Source: Theobroma cacao
Taxonomy: Eukaryota; Streptophyta; Magnoliopsida; Malvales; Malvaceae
NCBI RefSeq assembly: GCF_000208745.1
Contig: NC_030854.1
Location: 30,352,204 to 30,416,203 of the forward strand
Direction of reading: 5' to 3'
Length of the DNA stretch: 64,000 nt
The notes under the pieces are model-generated. The model was not told where the DNA came from. It made no database searches and saw only the letters and a list, made by a program, of their open reading frames with translations. The translations under genes were made by a program, and so were the position numbers. Shown here one piece after another: positions 33,912-45,864 of this stretch. Position 1 is the first letter of the stretch. The number at the start of each line of letters is the position of its first letter.

Positions 33912-36900
33912 ATGTCAGCTTTACTCGATTCATGCAAGCTTCTAGACGAAAGCTCCTCAGCTCTATCCACCATCGCCGTGGTAGTAGCCGCGCTCTCCTG
34001 TGAGGCCGCAAGGGCCAACTTATCAGCCTTCGACTTAACCGATTCCGGCGATGGGTCCGTCGCCAAAGACGATATCGGAGTTGCTAGCGACATCAAAGTC
34101 TTACTCAACGGCTCCAAGTTGGTGGCAAGTTCTAATAAAGGTGATGATAAAATTAACATTGATTCGTTTTCTAAGATTCCTGTTGTTAATGGAAATGTGA
34201 GGGAAGCGGTTAAGAGTTTGCATTCTGTTATTCGGGTGGTTTCGAATACGGGCGATAAGTTGGGGGGAAAAGTTTTGCATTTGGGGTTTGAGTTGAGGAA
34301 TTTAGGGGAGAGTAGTTTGGAAAGAGTGAGGTTGAATTTGGGTTCAGTTGGGATTGAGGGTATAAAGGGTATCTTTGAAAAGGATTGTTTAAGTGAGGAA
34401 AGTTTGAGAAATGGGGTCCAATTGGCTGTGGAGGCAGGGCTTGAGAAAGATTATTTGAAGTTGGTGAAGGAGGTGGATATGGTTTTGGGAATCGTGTGGA
34501 AAATTGTTGCGTGGGAGGCAGTGACTGCATTTTTCGTGCTTGAAGGTGGGGAGGTTTTAAGTGAGAAGAGTGGTGGGAAAGGAGGAGAGGCTGATGGAGG
34601 GAATGTGAAAGTGGAAAAGAAGAAGAAGAAGAAAATTTTGTTGGGGAAGGGAACTAGTTTTATTGTCGAGGTGATTAAGGATAGTGTGATGAGTATGGTA
34701 GAAGGGTTAGAGAAAGTAGTGGAGGATCTTTTATCATTTTTAGATCCGAAAAGCCCGGAGTTTGATGGTTTGTTGAAGAAGATGAAGGAGATTTTGGAGA
34801 GCAATGAAAGTAGAAGAATCCCCAAGACTCCTAAGGTAAAAGCTAAACCATAATTTTTGTTTTCTTTTACCTATAGGCATAATTTGTTTAAATTATGTTT
34901 AAAAGTAGAAGTAGAGCAGTTACTTGTTGGTTGGTTTATTTTCATTGATATTATAATCATCTAGAAAGAAAAGGTTCAATACCAATATAATGCCATCATC
35001 TTGTGCGTCATTCGTAAGTCGAATGTTTAAGTGTTCTTAGCTTTTGTTTTTAGGGTACTCGTGATTTTGCTAAAGAGCAAATGGCAATAAGAAAGAAAGC
35101 TTTCTCTATTATAACAAAAGTTTTCGAGAGGCACTGTGCCACAGCCCTGGATACTCCTGCTTTTGAATTGAAGGAGACTCTTACTGGAAAATATGGAGAG
35201 GATTCGAAGTTGATTTATGATCTTGCAGACCAGGTTAGTTAGTCAGAATTGGTCCATTCTAATGAAGTTATATTTTCTTTTTGCATTTGCTTTTTATTTA
35301 GAAAATTCATTTGATCAACGATCTAGACATTTGTTGATTCTGGCTGTTCCATTAAGAGAATCGACATGTATTGTTTATTTAGTTGTGGGCACTAACTTAT
35401 TGTTAATATTTGTTTACAGGGTGGAGAGCTTTGTTCTCTACGATATGATTTAACCGTTCCATTTTCTCGGTATGTGGCCATGAATGGTCTCACGTCATTT
35501 AAAAGGTACCACATAGATAAGGTTTGGAGAAGGGATAACCCATCTAAAGGAAGATATCGAGAATTTTATCAATGTGATTTTGATATTGCTGGCCAATATG
35601 AAAAGATGGGACCAGACTTCGAGGTTGTTAGAATTTTGTCTGAAGTACTCAATTCACTAAACATTGGGGACTATGAGGTAAATCATTGTAACCATATTCC
35701 TATCTGTATAGCATCTTCAGTTTGTTGATGTAATTAATGCTACCTGTCATGTTGTTTGGTTTGTGATACTAAACTTGCAATTTTGGCAGATGCACTTGTA
35801 CTGGCTTGTATACCTGAATTTGACATTTTGCATTATTCTAATTTCTTAAAATCATGATGGCATAGCAGTTATATTGGATGTTTCATTTTTTCAATTTCTG
35901 TATGGTTGGTTCAGTCTAGGCATTTAATTTCACTAGTTAGTGTACAGTCTTGATGTCAAAGTCACATTATCCTGGCATATTGTGGCATTATGCTTTTTTC
36001 TCTTTTACTTTCATGTTGTGGTTCTAAAGATGCTCGAAGTACTTTCTAAATTGGTTAATTTCCTTTTATTTGCTCTCGACAGATAAAATTGAACCACCGA
36101 AAGTTACTGGATGGAGTGCTGGAAATCTGCGGTGTGCCACCAGCAAAATTTAGAACTATTTGTTCAAGTATTGACAAACTAGACAAACAATCCTTTGAGC
36201 AAGTTAAAAAGGAAATGGTAAGGACCTAAGCCTCAAAATCTGTATGCCTCCACTTACAGCTCTTAGAAAAAAATGTATATATACCACTGTTCAATTATTT
36301 ATTCTTGATTTATGAATTTTTATCATACTAACTGTTTTTTTTTTTGTAACAAAATTTTTAACACTTTTTAATTCAATACTCATTTTCTCAAGTGCAGTTA
36401 ATGGGTATAGGCAATTCTCAAATATGCATGTTAGTCCATTTAATGTTGATCACTAACATTGGATGCAAGACTGTGTCCCTTTGATTGCTGTCATTTAAAA
36501 CAAAAAAAAAATTTATTAGTTCTAAACTTTGCATGCTAGCTATATTGTTCAATGTTCATTCATGCATCTTCTGTTCTTGCTTGCCTAGAACAAGAGTGCC
36601 AGTTACGGAAAGCAGAATCCAGTGGCTAAGTGTATGTTGTTGTCTTTTGTGCCTTTATTATGTTCTACTGGAAAGTGCATTCTTGGAAAGTTAGAAATTT
36701 GTCAAGTTTCCTTTCTTTTAGTGCTGGATAAATGATTTATGTTGCATATATCCTGATTTTTAGTTAGTATTGTCTTAGATGATGGTTTCATTTTGAATTA
36801 TTATATCTTTCAAATTATTAATTGATAGGTGGAAGAAAAGGGGTTATCTGTTGAGACAGCAGACAAAATTGGCACTTTTGTGAAGATAAGAGGACCTCCT

Positions 36901-39577
36901 TTGGAATTATTATCGAAGATTATGGGAGGAAGTGAGGGTACTGAGCTTCTTAAACACAATGCCTCTAAAGAAGCATTAGGTGACTTGTCAGTTTTATTTG
37001 AAGCTCTTGATAAGTCAAGGTGCATAGACAAAGTGGTTTTTGATTTGAGTCTTGCCAGAGGTCTTGATTACTATACTGGAGTCATATTTGAAGCTGCTTT
37101 CAAAGGAGGAGTGCAGGTAAATATTATTTCTGCCTGAGGGTTTTCAAATGTTTGCCTATATATCTTTCACAGGAATTCAGTACTATGCTTTTTTTTTTTA
37201 ATTAATATATGTTAAGAGCTTTATGGTAGGCTCTAGCCGTATTGCTCAAGTTTGACTGTTTAAGATACTTTTATAGAATTTTGGAGTTTGGACTGTTGTA
37301 AATGACTTAGATTTGCTGTTTGGTAGATTTGACTTACTAGTTGGTTTGAGGGGCACTTTGCACATGTTGAGTCTTTTCCTCTGCTTGATGGTGGCTTTGG
37401 ATCCCCCATGTCATTTTTTTTAATAGCTTCTGGCTTTCGGGGAGTAGGTTCTTTTAATAGTCACATTTTGTTGTAAAACTTGTTGTGCACTTCTCATTTG
37501 GTGCAGGCCCTAAATAAATGAAGGTGCAACTTGCAAAGCCGTGTAACATGTTTCTTGGTGTTATCAGTTCTTAGTTTTAGGGGCTGTAAAATCATGCATT
37601 ATAACTTAGGACTGAGGCTGGGCCTGTTGAAACATGCAACTGTTAGCTGAAATGTTATGGAAAGACAAGCAAGTGGATGGTACAATCCCATCTCACTTTA
37701 TTACCTTTCATCCCCAAATATGGCACCTACATTAATTATTTCATTGGCATAACTCTCTTCTTTTAATGTGTTGGTTGTTTAGCTGACCCTTGAATGATAT
37801 GACTGACTTATTATATTCAGGTTGGATCAATTGGTGCTGGTGGACGTTATGACAATCTGATAGGAAATTTTGGCACAAAGCAGGTGCCTGCTGTTGGTAT
37901 GAGTCTTGGAATTGAGCGAGTATTGACTATAATGGAAGAGAAAGCACAGAACCAGGTGACTTTTTTCCTTCCTAACCTACATGTTTAGAATATATCAATA
38001 GAATCTTTTCTGTTATATTGTGTACAAATTTGTATTTGAAATTTTCATTTCATGGATAATCTTTTGTAGCTGTATGTGTAAACATGAATTATGTCTTAGC
38101 TGCTGTGTTATATGCCAGACTTAAGCCACTCTCCATCTCTCTGTTGCCTGCTTGCTTCGTTTTAAGTTTCAAAAGCGCATTGGGTGAGGAGTGGTAGGAA
38201 TTATAGATATCAAGCAAAAAAAGATGTAATGTATCTAATCTTGTAAATAATATGTTCATCTAATTTTGATAAGTAACATGTTGAAGTCTGAGAATTTTCA
38301 AATTGAGAAAAATATTGACTGGGTGAAAGCTTCAATTGTTATGTCAAAAGAATGATGAAGGTTGGAAAGTTATCTGTCTATTCTTACTCATCAGATGATG
38401 AAGTTTGTCTTGTAATGCAAGGATAGTTTTGTCATTGGATATCAAAATAAGTTTTTTGGGGATTAATCAGTGGTTTGAACATCTTGCTGCTATATCCTAC
38501 CAAAGTTTATTAAATGGATACAACCCAAGTTTGTTCCTTCAATCTGCTGTGCCCGGAGTGGGTACCAGTCTGACTGGTCATCTAGCTCTAGCACTCCATG
38601 GGTCAAGCTTGAATGAGTTGTGTAATTATCCTGGGTAATGGTAGGAATTCAAACTGACTTCCTGCATCCATTTCTTTGTCATATATTCTCACATTCCGTG
38701 CTGTTATGAAGCTGTCATCTTGGATATAGAGCAATCTTTATTTTGCATATCCACTTGTGTATTGCATTATTCCATGCAGCTTTAATGTCATCTTTTTTAC
38801 GAACCTTGACATTTCTCTCAACTATTGGAGCTACTGTTAATTATGTTGATTTCTTTCTGATTGAGAGCTATGCTAAAGGATTTTCATTTTAGTTATATGG
38901 ATCGTTTTACTTTGCACATGTTATATGGGATTTGTTATCCTATCGGTCATTCTTTTTTCGTAAACAAATATATTAGAATTTCCTGTTAGACTGTCTTCTT
39001 CCTAACGTCTCTTCCTATCTGCATTTTCATTTCCCTTCCTCAATTTCTTGTTAAATGAATTATTTATTCTGATTCCTTATAAATTTAGAGTCTGGTGAGC
39101 GGTGGCCACAAGTTTTGATTCCGCTCTAATTATGTGGACTGCTTTTGAAACAGAATGGGTCTCATAATTATTACATGTGCTCGTAGTAATATTGATTATA
39201 ATAACTAATGGATCCTACCAGCACTCCACATGTTGTGGGAAGCACTAAATGTAATTTATATTGGGGTGCATTGGCAGGCAGTCCGAGCCACAGAAACCCA
39301 ATTGTTGGTGGCTGTCCTCGGGGATAAACTATCCATAGCTGCGGAGCTGGTTAGCGAGCTCTGGGATGTAGATGTTAAAGCAGAATACAAGGTACATAAA
39401 AAGGTGATGAAGCACATTGAATATGCCATAAACTCAAAGATCCCTTGGATGATTATCGTGGGGGAGCGAGAGCTGAATGAAGGGATTGTGAAATTGAAGA
39501 ACATTGAAACCACGGAGGAGGAAGTGATTCCCAGAAGTAAACTTGTTGAGGAAGTGCAGCAGCGATTGAAGCCATGA
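33912..39577 (+). CDS. Histidine--tRNA ligase, cytosolic type, short N-terminus
   Basis: Seven exons, all in phase 0: 33912-34835, 35054-35233, 35420-35677, 36083-36217, 36829-37116, 37821-37955 and 39278-39577, giving 739 residues. Class II synthetase signatures are present: motif 1 region [11 protein letters not shown] (about 341-351), motif 2 [12 protein letters not shown] (about 415-426), the HisRS-specific [14 protein letters not shown] (about 574-588) and motif 3 GMSLGIERV (about 621-629). Exon 7 is the anticodon-binding domain. The enzyme charges tRNA-His with histidine using ATP. Compared with the Arabidopsis cytosolic enzyme as I remember it (near 880 residues), roughly 140 N-terminal residues are missing: [20 protein letters not shown] begins where that protein is well under way. 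The catalytic core is complete. Decayed copies of exons 5-6 lie downstream. Confidence 0.93.
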
Positions 39578-41098
39578 AATGTGGAGACCTTGGTTCCTTT
39601 CTAACACACGTAGATTCACAATATTATTTATTTCTGTGGTTTTGGAAATGAATATGTTTATAGGGGAATATGGTCTTAACTTTGTGTGAAGTGAGAAAAG
39701 GAGAGGGAAGGATTCCAATTGAGGTTTGATAAAATTGTACCTGTATAATTCTTTAAAAGCAAGCAGTAGAGTAGAGTGGACATGTCATTTGAGGCATATT
39801 TGTATATCGGCCATCTTGAGATGCATTTGCAAATCATTTGCGAATGTAGTATTATACGCACTTGGGTCGGAAAAGCTTAAGCCTCAAGGTGCGACTCCGA
39901 ACCTCACATTTATCTATTGTCATAGCTAGGTTAAGATTATATATGTTACTCCGATCCTTACCAAAGGTTTGCTTCGGAGGAACTCTCTATTTTTCTATAT
40001 TAAAGTCACGAACATTTTTTGGATGGTAAAAATACCGTAAGCCATTTTATAAAATTACTAATTTAACTTATTAAAAAATATAAATTATTAATATCTAACT
40101 GACTTACAAAAAATATTAATATTTTAATTATAAATTATAAAATTTAAAAGTAAATTATTAGTATTTTAATTCTAAATTATTAATATCTTATATAAATTTT
40201 AAAAAATTAATATTTTCATTGCAAGCTAAATAATTATAGAAATAAATTATTAATATTTTAAAAGTTTTAATTATAAATTATTTACACTTTAAATAAATTA
40301 TAAATTATAAATATTTTACATATTAACAAATAAAAATGAAGAAAAAATAAAATAAAATAAAAATAAAAATAAATAATCATGGTAGAGTTTTAATAAAAAA
40401 TTATTAATAATTTCAATAAATTATTAAAAATAATATTTTATATTAAAAATCATAAAGTATAATAAAAAGTATTTTATTTTTTTAATAGCATATTTTTGTT
40501 TTTATTATTCTAAAATTATTTTTACTAACTAAATATTAAAATATATTAAAATATTAATTTCATTCAATAACTACATAATAATTATTTATGTCTTGTTCTA
40601 TTCTTACTAAATAATTAATTTTTTTTACTCTATTTTGTTTTACGAGTTAGTTTAGTGCTTAAGAATTTTGAACTATTAACACCTTAGAATACAATGAAGT
40701 TAAAGATTGGATTGAGTTCTCAATAGTTAAGATTAGATTTCTCTATCTTATTAAGTTGTTTAGTGATGTGAATTTAATTTAATTATTTAATAAGATTATT
40801 AAAATATTTTTAAAATTTCAAATTAATTAATTTATTTAAATTTGAAAATTAATTTTACTAAACAAAATTAAAATCACTGAATGAAAAATAAAAAGGATGC
40901 TGTGTGGAAAAGTTGAGAGAACAATGTCAGGCCATCGAATATTAATTCATAAATAATAATGAGAATAATAATAATAAAACAAAGCAAAAGAAACAGTGAA
41001 TTGGAAGCAGAAAAACCCAAAACCCTTGCTTCTCCTCACTGCAACAAACCGAAGCTGCCGAACCATATTTTCAAGTTGGAAGCCAAAAAAACCAGACG
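39578..41098. other. Intergenic region, extremely AT-rich
   Basis: The synthetase 3' UTR, then about 900 bp (40010-40870) of almost pure A/T with repeated TTAATATTTTAATTATAAATTA-type text. No gene. A short leader with AAACCC precedes the PPR start. Confidence 0.6.
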
Positions 41099-42919
41099 AT
41101 GAAGTGGAAGCTGTGGAAAACAACTGCGTTTCTTTATCATCTTCAACAAATCGGTAGCCTTCATTCAGTTCTTCATGTACAAAAGCGTCCCTTCTATTTT
41201 CACTTCTTGTCTTCTTCTTCTTCTTCTTCTCCTTTTAGTAGCATTGCTAGCACCAAAACGTTTAAGAAACCTGCCAAGGGAAATGGAAAAAAGTACGAGT
41301 TTCATAATATTGTTGATGCCCTCACTTTGTTTAATCTGTTGGCTCATGCTTCTCCCAGGCCTTGTATTGTGGAATTCAATAAATTGTTGGGGGCAATTGT
41401 GGGAATGAAACATTATGCCATTGTTGTTTCTCTTTGCAAACAAATGGAGTTGTTAGGAATAATCCATGATGCTTATACTCTCAACATTTTAATTAATTGC
41501 TTTTGTCATTTGCGTCGCGTGGATTTTGGGTTTTCAGTTTTGGGAAAAATGTTGAAGCTTGGTTATAAGCCGCATTTAGTTACTTTCTCTACATTGGTTA
41601 AAGGGTTTTGCATGGAACATAAAGTTGCTCAAGCAGCTAGATTGTTTAATGAGATGGTTCTAACAGGGTATCAACCTGATTTGTATATTTATACGATTAT
41701 AGTTAATGGATTTTGTAAAATAGGCGATACTAGTGGTGCTGTTAGAATGTTGAGGAAAATGGAAGAAAGAGGTTTCCAGCCTGACATTGTAGCTTTTAGT
41801 GCTGTCATTGATAGCCTTTGTAAGAATAAGTTAATAACCGAGGCTTTGGACCTTGCTTCTGAAATGAAAGGTAAAGGCATTCAAGCAGATGTTGTCACAT
41901 ACAGTTCATTAATTCGAGCAATGTGTAGTTCAGGCCGGTGGGATGATGCAATGAGATTATTCAATGAAATGGATTGTAAGAATTTGAAACCAAATGTTGT
42001 CACTTACAATATATTGGTCGACGCACTTTGTAAAGAAGGGAAGGTTTCTGAGGCTCTTGGTATATTTGAAATAATGACTCGTAGTGGTATTCAGCCTAAT
42101 GTTGTTACGTATAGTGAATTGATAAATGGTTATCGTTTGCGGAATGAAATGGATGAGGCGAGAAAGGTTTTTGATTCGATGCTTACTTGTGGTTGTGAGC
42201 CTAATGTATTTAGTTACAACATTATGATCAATGGATATTGCAAAACCAACAGGATAGATGAAGCACTAAAACTCTTTCATGAAATGACTCAAAAAGGACC
42301 AACTCCTGACATTGCTACATATACCACTCTTATGAGTGGCATGTTCCAAGTAGGGAGGCTTTTGGATGCACAAGAACTCTTTGAGGATATGTGTTCCTGT
42401 GGTCAAGTTCCAAATTCAATGACTTACTCAGTTTTGTTAGATGGCGTATGCAAACATGGTCGAATTGATGAGGCACTGAGATTATTTCAAGCAATGCAAA
42501 ACAGTGGAACGGAACCCTATATAGTCCATTATAATATCCTAATTGATGGCATGATTGAAGCTGGTCGACATAAAGTTGCATGGGAACTATTTTCTAACAT
42601 CTTTGTCACTGGGTTAAAGCCTACCCTTCCGACATATAACATAATGATCAAGGGACTTTGCAACAAAGGATTCCCTGAAAAAGCATATGACCTTTTTAGG
42701 AAGATGGAAGTAGATGATTGTTTGCCAAATAGCATCTCTTACAATATTACAATTCGGGGATTTCTTCAAAGCAATGATATGTTGAGAGCTATGCAAATTC
42801 TTCACGAAATGGCTAGTAAAGGATTTTCTACTGATGCATCCACAGCAAACATGTTGGTGGACCTGTTGTCAGTAAATGGAGAAGATCAATCTACTTATGA
42901 AATAAGTCAGGCTTTGTGA
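41099..42919 (+). CDS. P-class pentatricopeptide repeat protein (RFL-like)
   Basis: One intronless frame, 606 residues. The N-terminus is basic and serine-rich (poly-Ser encoded by a TCT repeat at about 41212-41235), consistent with mitochondrial or plastid import. After SPRPCIVEFNKLLGAI (about 86-101) follow about 14 35-residue P-type PPR motifs, each starting near a VVTYNxLI-like block (for example at ADVVTYSSLI, PNVVTYNILV, PNVFSYNIMI, PTLPTYNIMI). The RPCIVEFNKLL start and LRRVDFGFSVLGKM segment are those of the Rf-like (RFL) clade, whose members bind and process organellar RNAs. There are no E, DYW or SMR domains, so no editing function is expected. It has no introns and shows no breaks. 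It sits between the synthetase gene and decayed partial copies of it. Confidence 0.92.
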   Translation: MKWKLWKTTAFLYHLQQIGSLHSVLHVQKRPFYFHFLSSSSSSSPFSSIASTKTFKKPAKGNGKKYEFHNIVDALTLFNLLAHASPRPCIVEFNKLLGAIVGMKHYAIVVSLCKQMELLGIIHDAYTLNILINCFCHLRRVDFGFSVLGKMLKLGYKPHLVTFSTLVKGFCMEHKVAQAARLFNEMVLTGYQPDLYIYTIIVNGFCKIGDTSGAVRMLRKMEERGFQPDIVAFSAVIDSLCKNKLITEALDLASEMKGKGIQADVVTYSSLIRAMCSSGRWDDAMRLFNEMDCKNLKPNVVTYNILVDALCKEGKVSEALGIFEIMTRSGIQPNVVTYSELINGYRLRNEMDEARKVFDSMLTCGCEPNVFSYNIMINGYCKTNRIDEALKLFHEMTQKGPTPDIATYTTLMSGMFQVGRLLDAQELFEDMCSCGQVPNSMTYSVLLDGVCKHGRIDEALRLFQAMQNSGTEPYIVHYNILIDGMIEAGRHKVAWELFSNIFVTGLKPTLPTYNIMIKGLCNKGFPEKAYDLFRKMEVDDCLPNSISYNITIRGFLQSNDMLRAMQILHEMASKGFSTDASTANMLVDLLSVNGEDQSTYEISQAL

Positions 42920-43917
42920 AGATCATCAAACAAAACATGGAAAGTGGCTTCATTTGAAAGACTGCTACAGTAGAAATGCTAACATTCTTACAGATGTAAG
43001 GTGTGCAAGAGTCTCTTGTAAGTTTCCATTACATTCATTTCTTTTGCATTAGGAATCAAGGCAGTATTTTACAACTTGATTTGTCATTCTGCTGGTAATA
43101 TTAATACTGTTGAGCCAATTTTTATCCTTATTTATTAGAGCTTCTAAATGAAACAGTAGTAGCTGCAGTGGTAAAATGGTTTTTAGCTAACAATGGCACT
43201 TTGTGCTGGTAACAAATTATTCTTTTTGGGTCAGTAGTGATTTTGTCCTTCTATTGCTTATCACCCCAGTTTTCTTAGTTGTAACAAATGATAGTACCAT
43301 AAAATTGGCTTCCTAAATATTTAATTGAAATGTGGACAACCATCATTCATTTGTAAATTTAGTAACAAAACAAGTATTATCTGATGTTCTTGACTTGTGG
43401 CACTAACAATATTTACTGTTGGGTGTTTTTTTTTTTTTTTTTTGGTAATGATACTTTGACATTATTCCACAATGATTGCTCTAGGTATTGCTTTGGTTGT
43501 GCTGCCCACTAAATGGAAAAGGATGCTGAAATTCCTTTTAGTGAACTGAATTATTTGCTATGTTTCACTTCCTTTTTTTTTTTTAACTATTTACCTGTAT
43601 GAAAACTCTGCATCCCCTGTTTAGACTTTTGCCTTGCCTGTATATTTTTAGTTCTCAGCAAGTTTGCTGAGTTGTGGTATAAAATGCTTTATTACTTGAA
43701 GTTTCTGGATTTATTCATGCAAATGAGTTTAGTCGTGGGACTATGTCTAATTGGTTGATGGAATACATGCAAGCTAAGCATTTGTTTCTGGAAAAAAGAT
43801 TTAACGCATACAAACGCGCACACACACACACATATGTATGTATTAATTTTATCTGGTACTGCCTTGAGATTATGATTTTTGTTTGCTTAATTTTATATTT
43901 TGGTTATTATTTGATAG
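42920..43917. other. PPR 3' flank and left part of duplicated synthetase intron
   Basis: No gene. It contains a 17-T run (about 43427-43443) and a CA repeat (43819-43832). The last part precedes the decayed synthetase exon and probably derives from its intron 4. Confidence 0.4.
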
Positions 43918-44840
43918 GTGGAAGAGACAAAAGTTATCTGTTGAGACAGCAGAGAATTTGCACTTATCTGAAGATAACAGGGCCTCCTTTAAAATTATTA
44001 TTGGAGATCATGGAAGGAAGTGATCTTCTTAAACAAAGTGCATTACTGAGGTGACTTCTGAATTCTATTTGAAGTTCTGAAGAAGTCAAGGTGCATTAAA
44101 AAGTGGTTTTTGTTTTGTGTCATGCCCAAGGTCTTGAGTATTATACTGGAGTAACAATTTGAAGTCGCTTTCAAAGGAGCTCTGCAGGTAAATATTTTTC
44201 TCTTCCAGAGAAGTATTTACTATAGTTTTTTGTGTATTTATCTTTTGTGGGCATCTCATGCTCTTCTTTGTTTGATTATCTATGTTAGGAGGTTTTCGGT
44301 GGATTATAACCATAGTGCTCAAGTTTGAATTCTTGAGAAATGACTTAGGTTTGCTGTCTATGTGCTGTTTAGTATATTGCACTTACAGGTATGAGGTGCA
44401 CTATGCACATATTAAGCCTTTGCTCTCTGCAAAACAGATCGCTTTGGTTCACTGCTGGTACTCACATTTATTGTTAAAACTCATTCGCCTATAATGATTT
44501 TGCTGTAAACTTGTGTGCCTCTCAACTGTTATGATATAGCCTGGTTTGCAAGTGAGCTTCTCTGGATAGGTTCTCGCTTTGAACATCAGGTTCTTTTTAT
44601 TAGCATTTTGTATTAAAATTTGCTTTGTACAGCGTACATGGGGCTGGCTCTACAAAGGTCAAGTTGCAAAGCCGTGTAATTATGTTACTGTAGCTGATCT
44701 CAGTTCTTGTTTTCTTGATGTTGTCAGTTCTTGTTCCAGTCAACTTTAAATTCATGCATCATATGTTGGACTGAAATTGAGTCTATTAAAACAAGTCTTG
44801 ATGCTGACGGATACCCCAGAATGTGAAAGCCATCCCTTCC

Positions 44841-45236
44841 CCCACTTTCTTCCCTTTTTAATTGGATTTCTAGTCTAGATGAAACGGTGTGGAAAGAAAT
44901 GCAAGTGGATGATATGATCGCACCTGACTTATTACCATTACTGTCCTTAAACAAGATACCTACGTTAATTGTTGTATTATCATAACTTTCTTCTTCTATT
45001 TTGTTCGTTGGTTTTGCTGCCCTTGAATGATACCTCCCCCCACTTTCTTCCCTTTTTCATTGGATTCCTAGTCTAGATGAAATGGTGTGGAAAGAAATGC
45101 AAGTGGATGATATGATCGCACCTCACTTATCACCATTACTGTCCTTAAACAAGATACCTATGTTAATTGTTGTATTATCATAACTTTCTTCTTCAATTTT
45201 GTCAGTTGGTTTTGCTGCCCTGGAATGATATAACTG
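44841..45236. repeat. 198-bp tandem duplication in the pseudogene intron
   Basis: Two adjacent, about 95 percent similar copies starting CCCACTTTCTTCCCTTTTT and ending at CTGCCC(T)TGAATGATA, offset exactly 198 bp (44841 versus 45039). Confidence 0.88.
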
Positions 45237-45320
45237 ACTCCTTTATTTGTTCAGGTTGGTGCAATTGCTGCTGGTAGGAAATTTTTGCCATTTCTGGCTG
45301 TTCGTATGATTCTTGGAATT

Positions 45321-45422
45321 TTTTTTGGGTACATAAAGTAATTACACTAGATGAAGGGCTTAAACCTTCAACTTGTAGTTAAGAGCCACACACACTAGCC
45401 AACTGAGCTACTCCAGCTTTGT
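45321..45422 (-). mobile_element. tRNA-Lys-like SINE inserted in pseudo-exon 6
   Basis: The minus strand reads GCTGGAGTAGCTCAGTTGGC (A box) through an anticodon-like CTCTTAA loop to GAAGGTTTAAGCCCTTC (B-box position), then a short tail ending in an A run. It is flanked by perfect 12-bp direct repeats ATTCTTGGAATT (45309-45320 and 45423-45434), which are synthetase exon sequence. About 100 bp long. Confidence 0.82.
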
Positions 45423-45864
45423 ATTCTTGGAATTGAATAAGTATTACCTATGTTGGAAGAGAAAATGCGAAGCAGGTGATTCTAATTCCAATTTGATGTT
45501 TGAGATTTACGTAAAAAATCTTTTGTGCTAAGTTCAATGCAACTTTGTGGTTGGAATTTGTATTTCATGTAAAATCGTTTCTTGCTGAATGTATAAGCAT
45601 GAATGCATGATTGCATGAATTGTGGTATATGCCTAAACTTTACATATAAGCCTCTCTCTGCCTCACTCCCCTTTTCAAGTTTTGAAGGGGCTTGTTGTCA
45701 ACAGTGGTAGGAATTATCTATTTCAAGAAAAAAAAAAGATGTAGCATGTCTTTTTGTTTGGGTTCAATTAACATGTCAAATTTTGATAAAAAGTATGTTC
45801 ATTAATTCTACTAAACAATATGTTCAAGTCTATGTTCATCTAATTTTACTAAATAATATGTTCA

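Larger units (their letters stand above)
43918..45477 (+). pseudogene. Histidyl-tRNA synthetase partial copy 1 (exons 5-6, decayed)
   Basis: Nucleotide homology to exon 5 of the intact gene starts right after AG at 43917 (GTGGAAGAG...TTATCTGTTGAGACAGCAGA) and runs, with several small deletions and stops, to GCTCTGCAG/GTAAAT at 44188. The intron follows with an internal duplication. Exon 6 remains start near 45256 (CAGGTTGGTGCAATTGCTGCTGG) and continue to GAAGCAG/GTGATTC at about 45475, split by a SINE. Frameshifts and missing blocks rule out function. Confidence 0.82.

Noticed and set aside
34228..34825. Minus-strand proline/serine-rich frames
   Set aside because: Antisense shadow of synthetase exon 1, caused by its composition.
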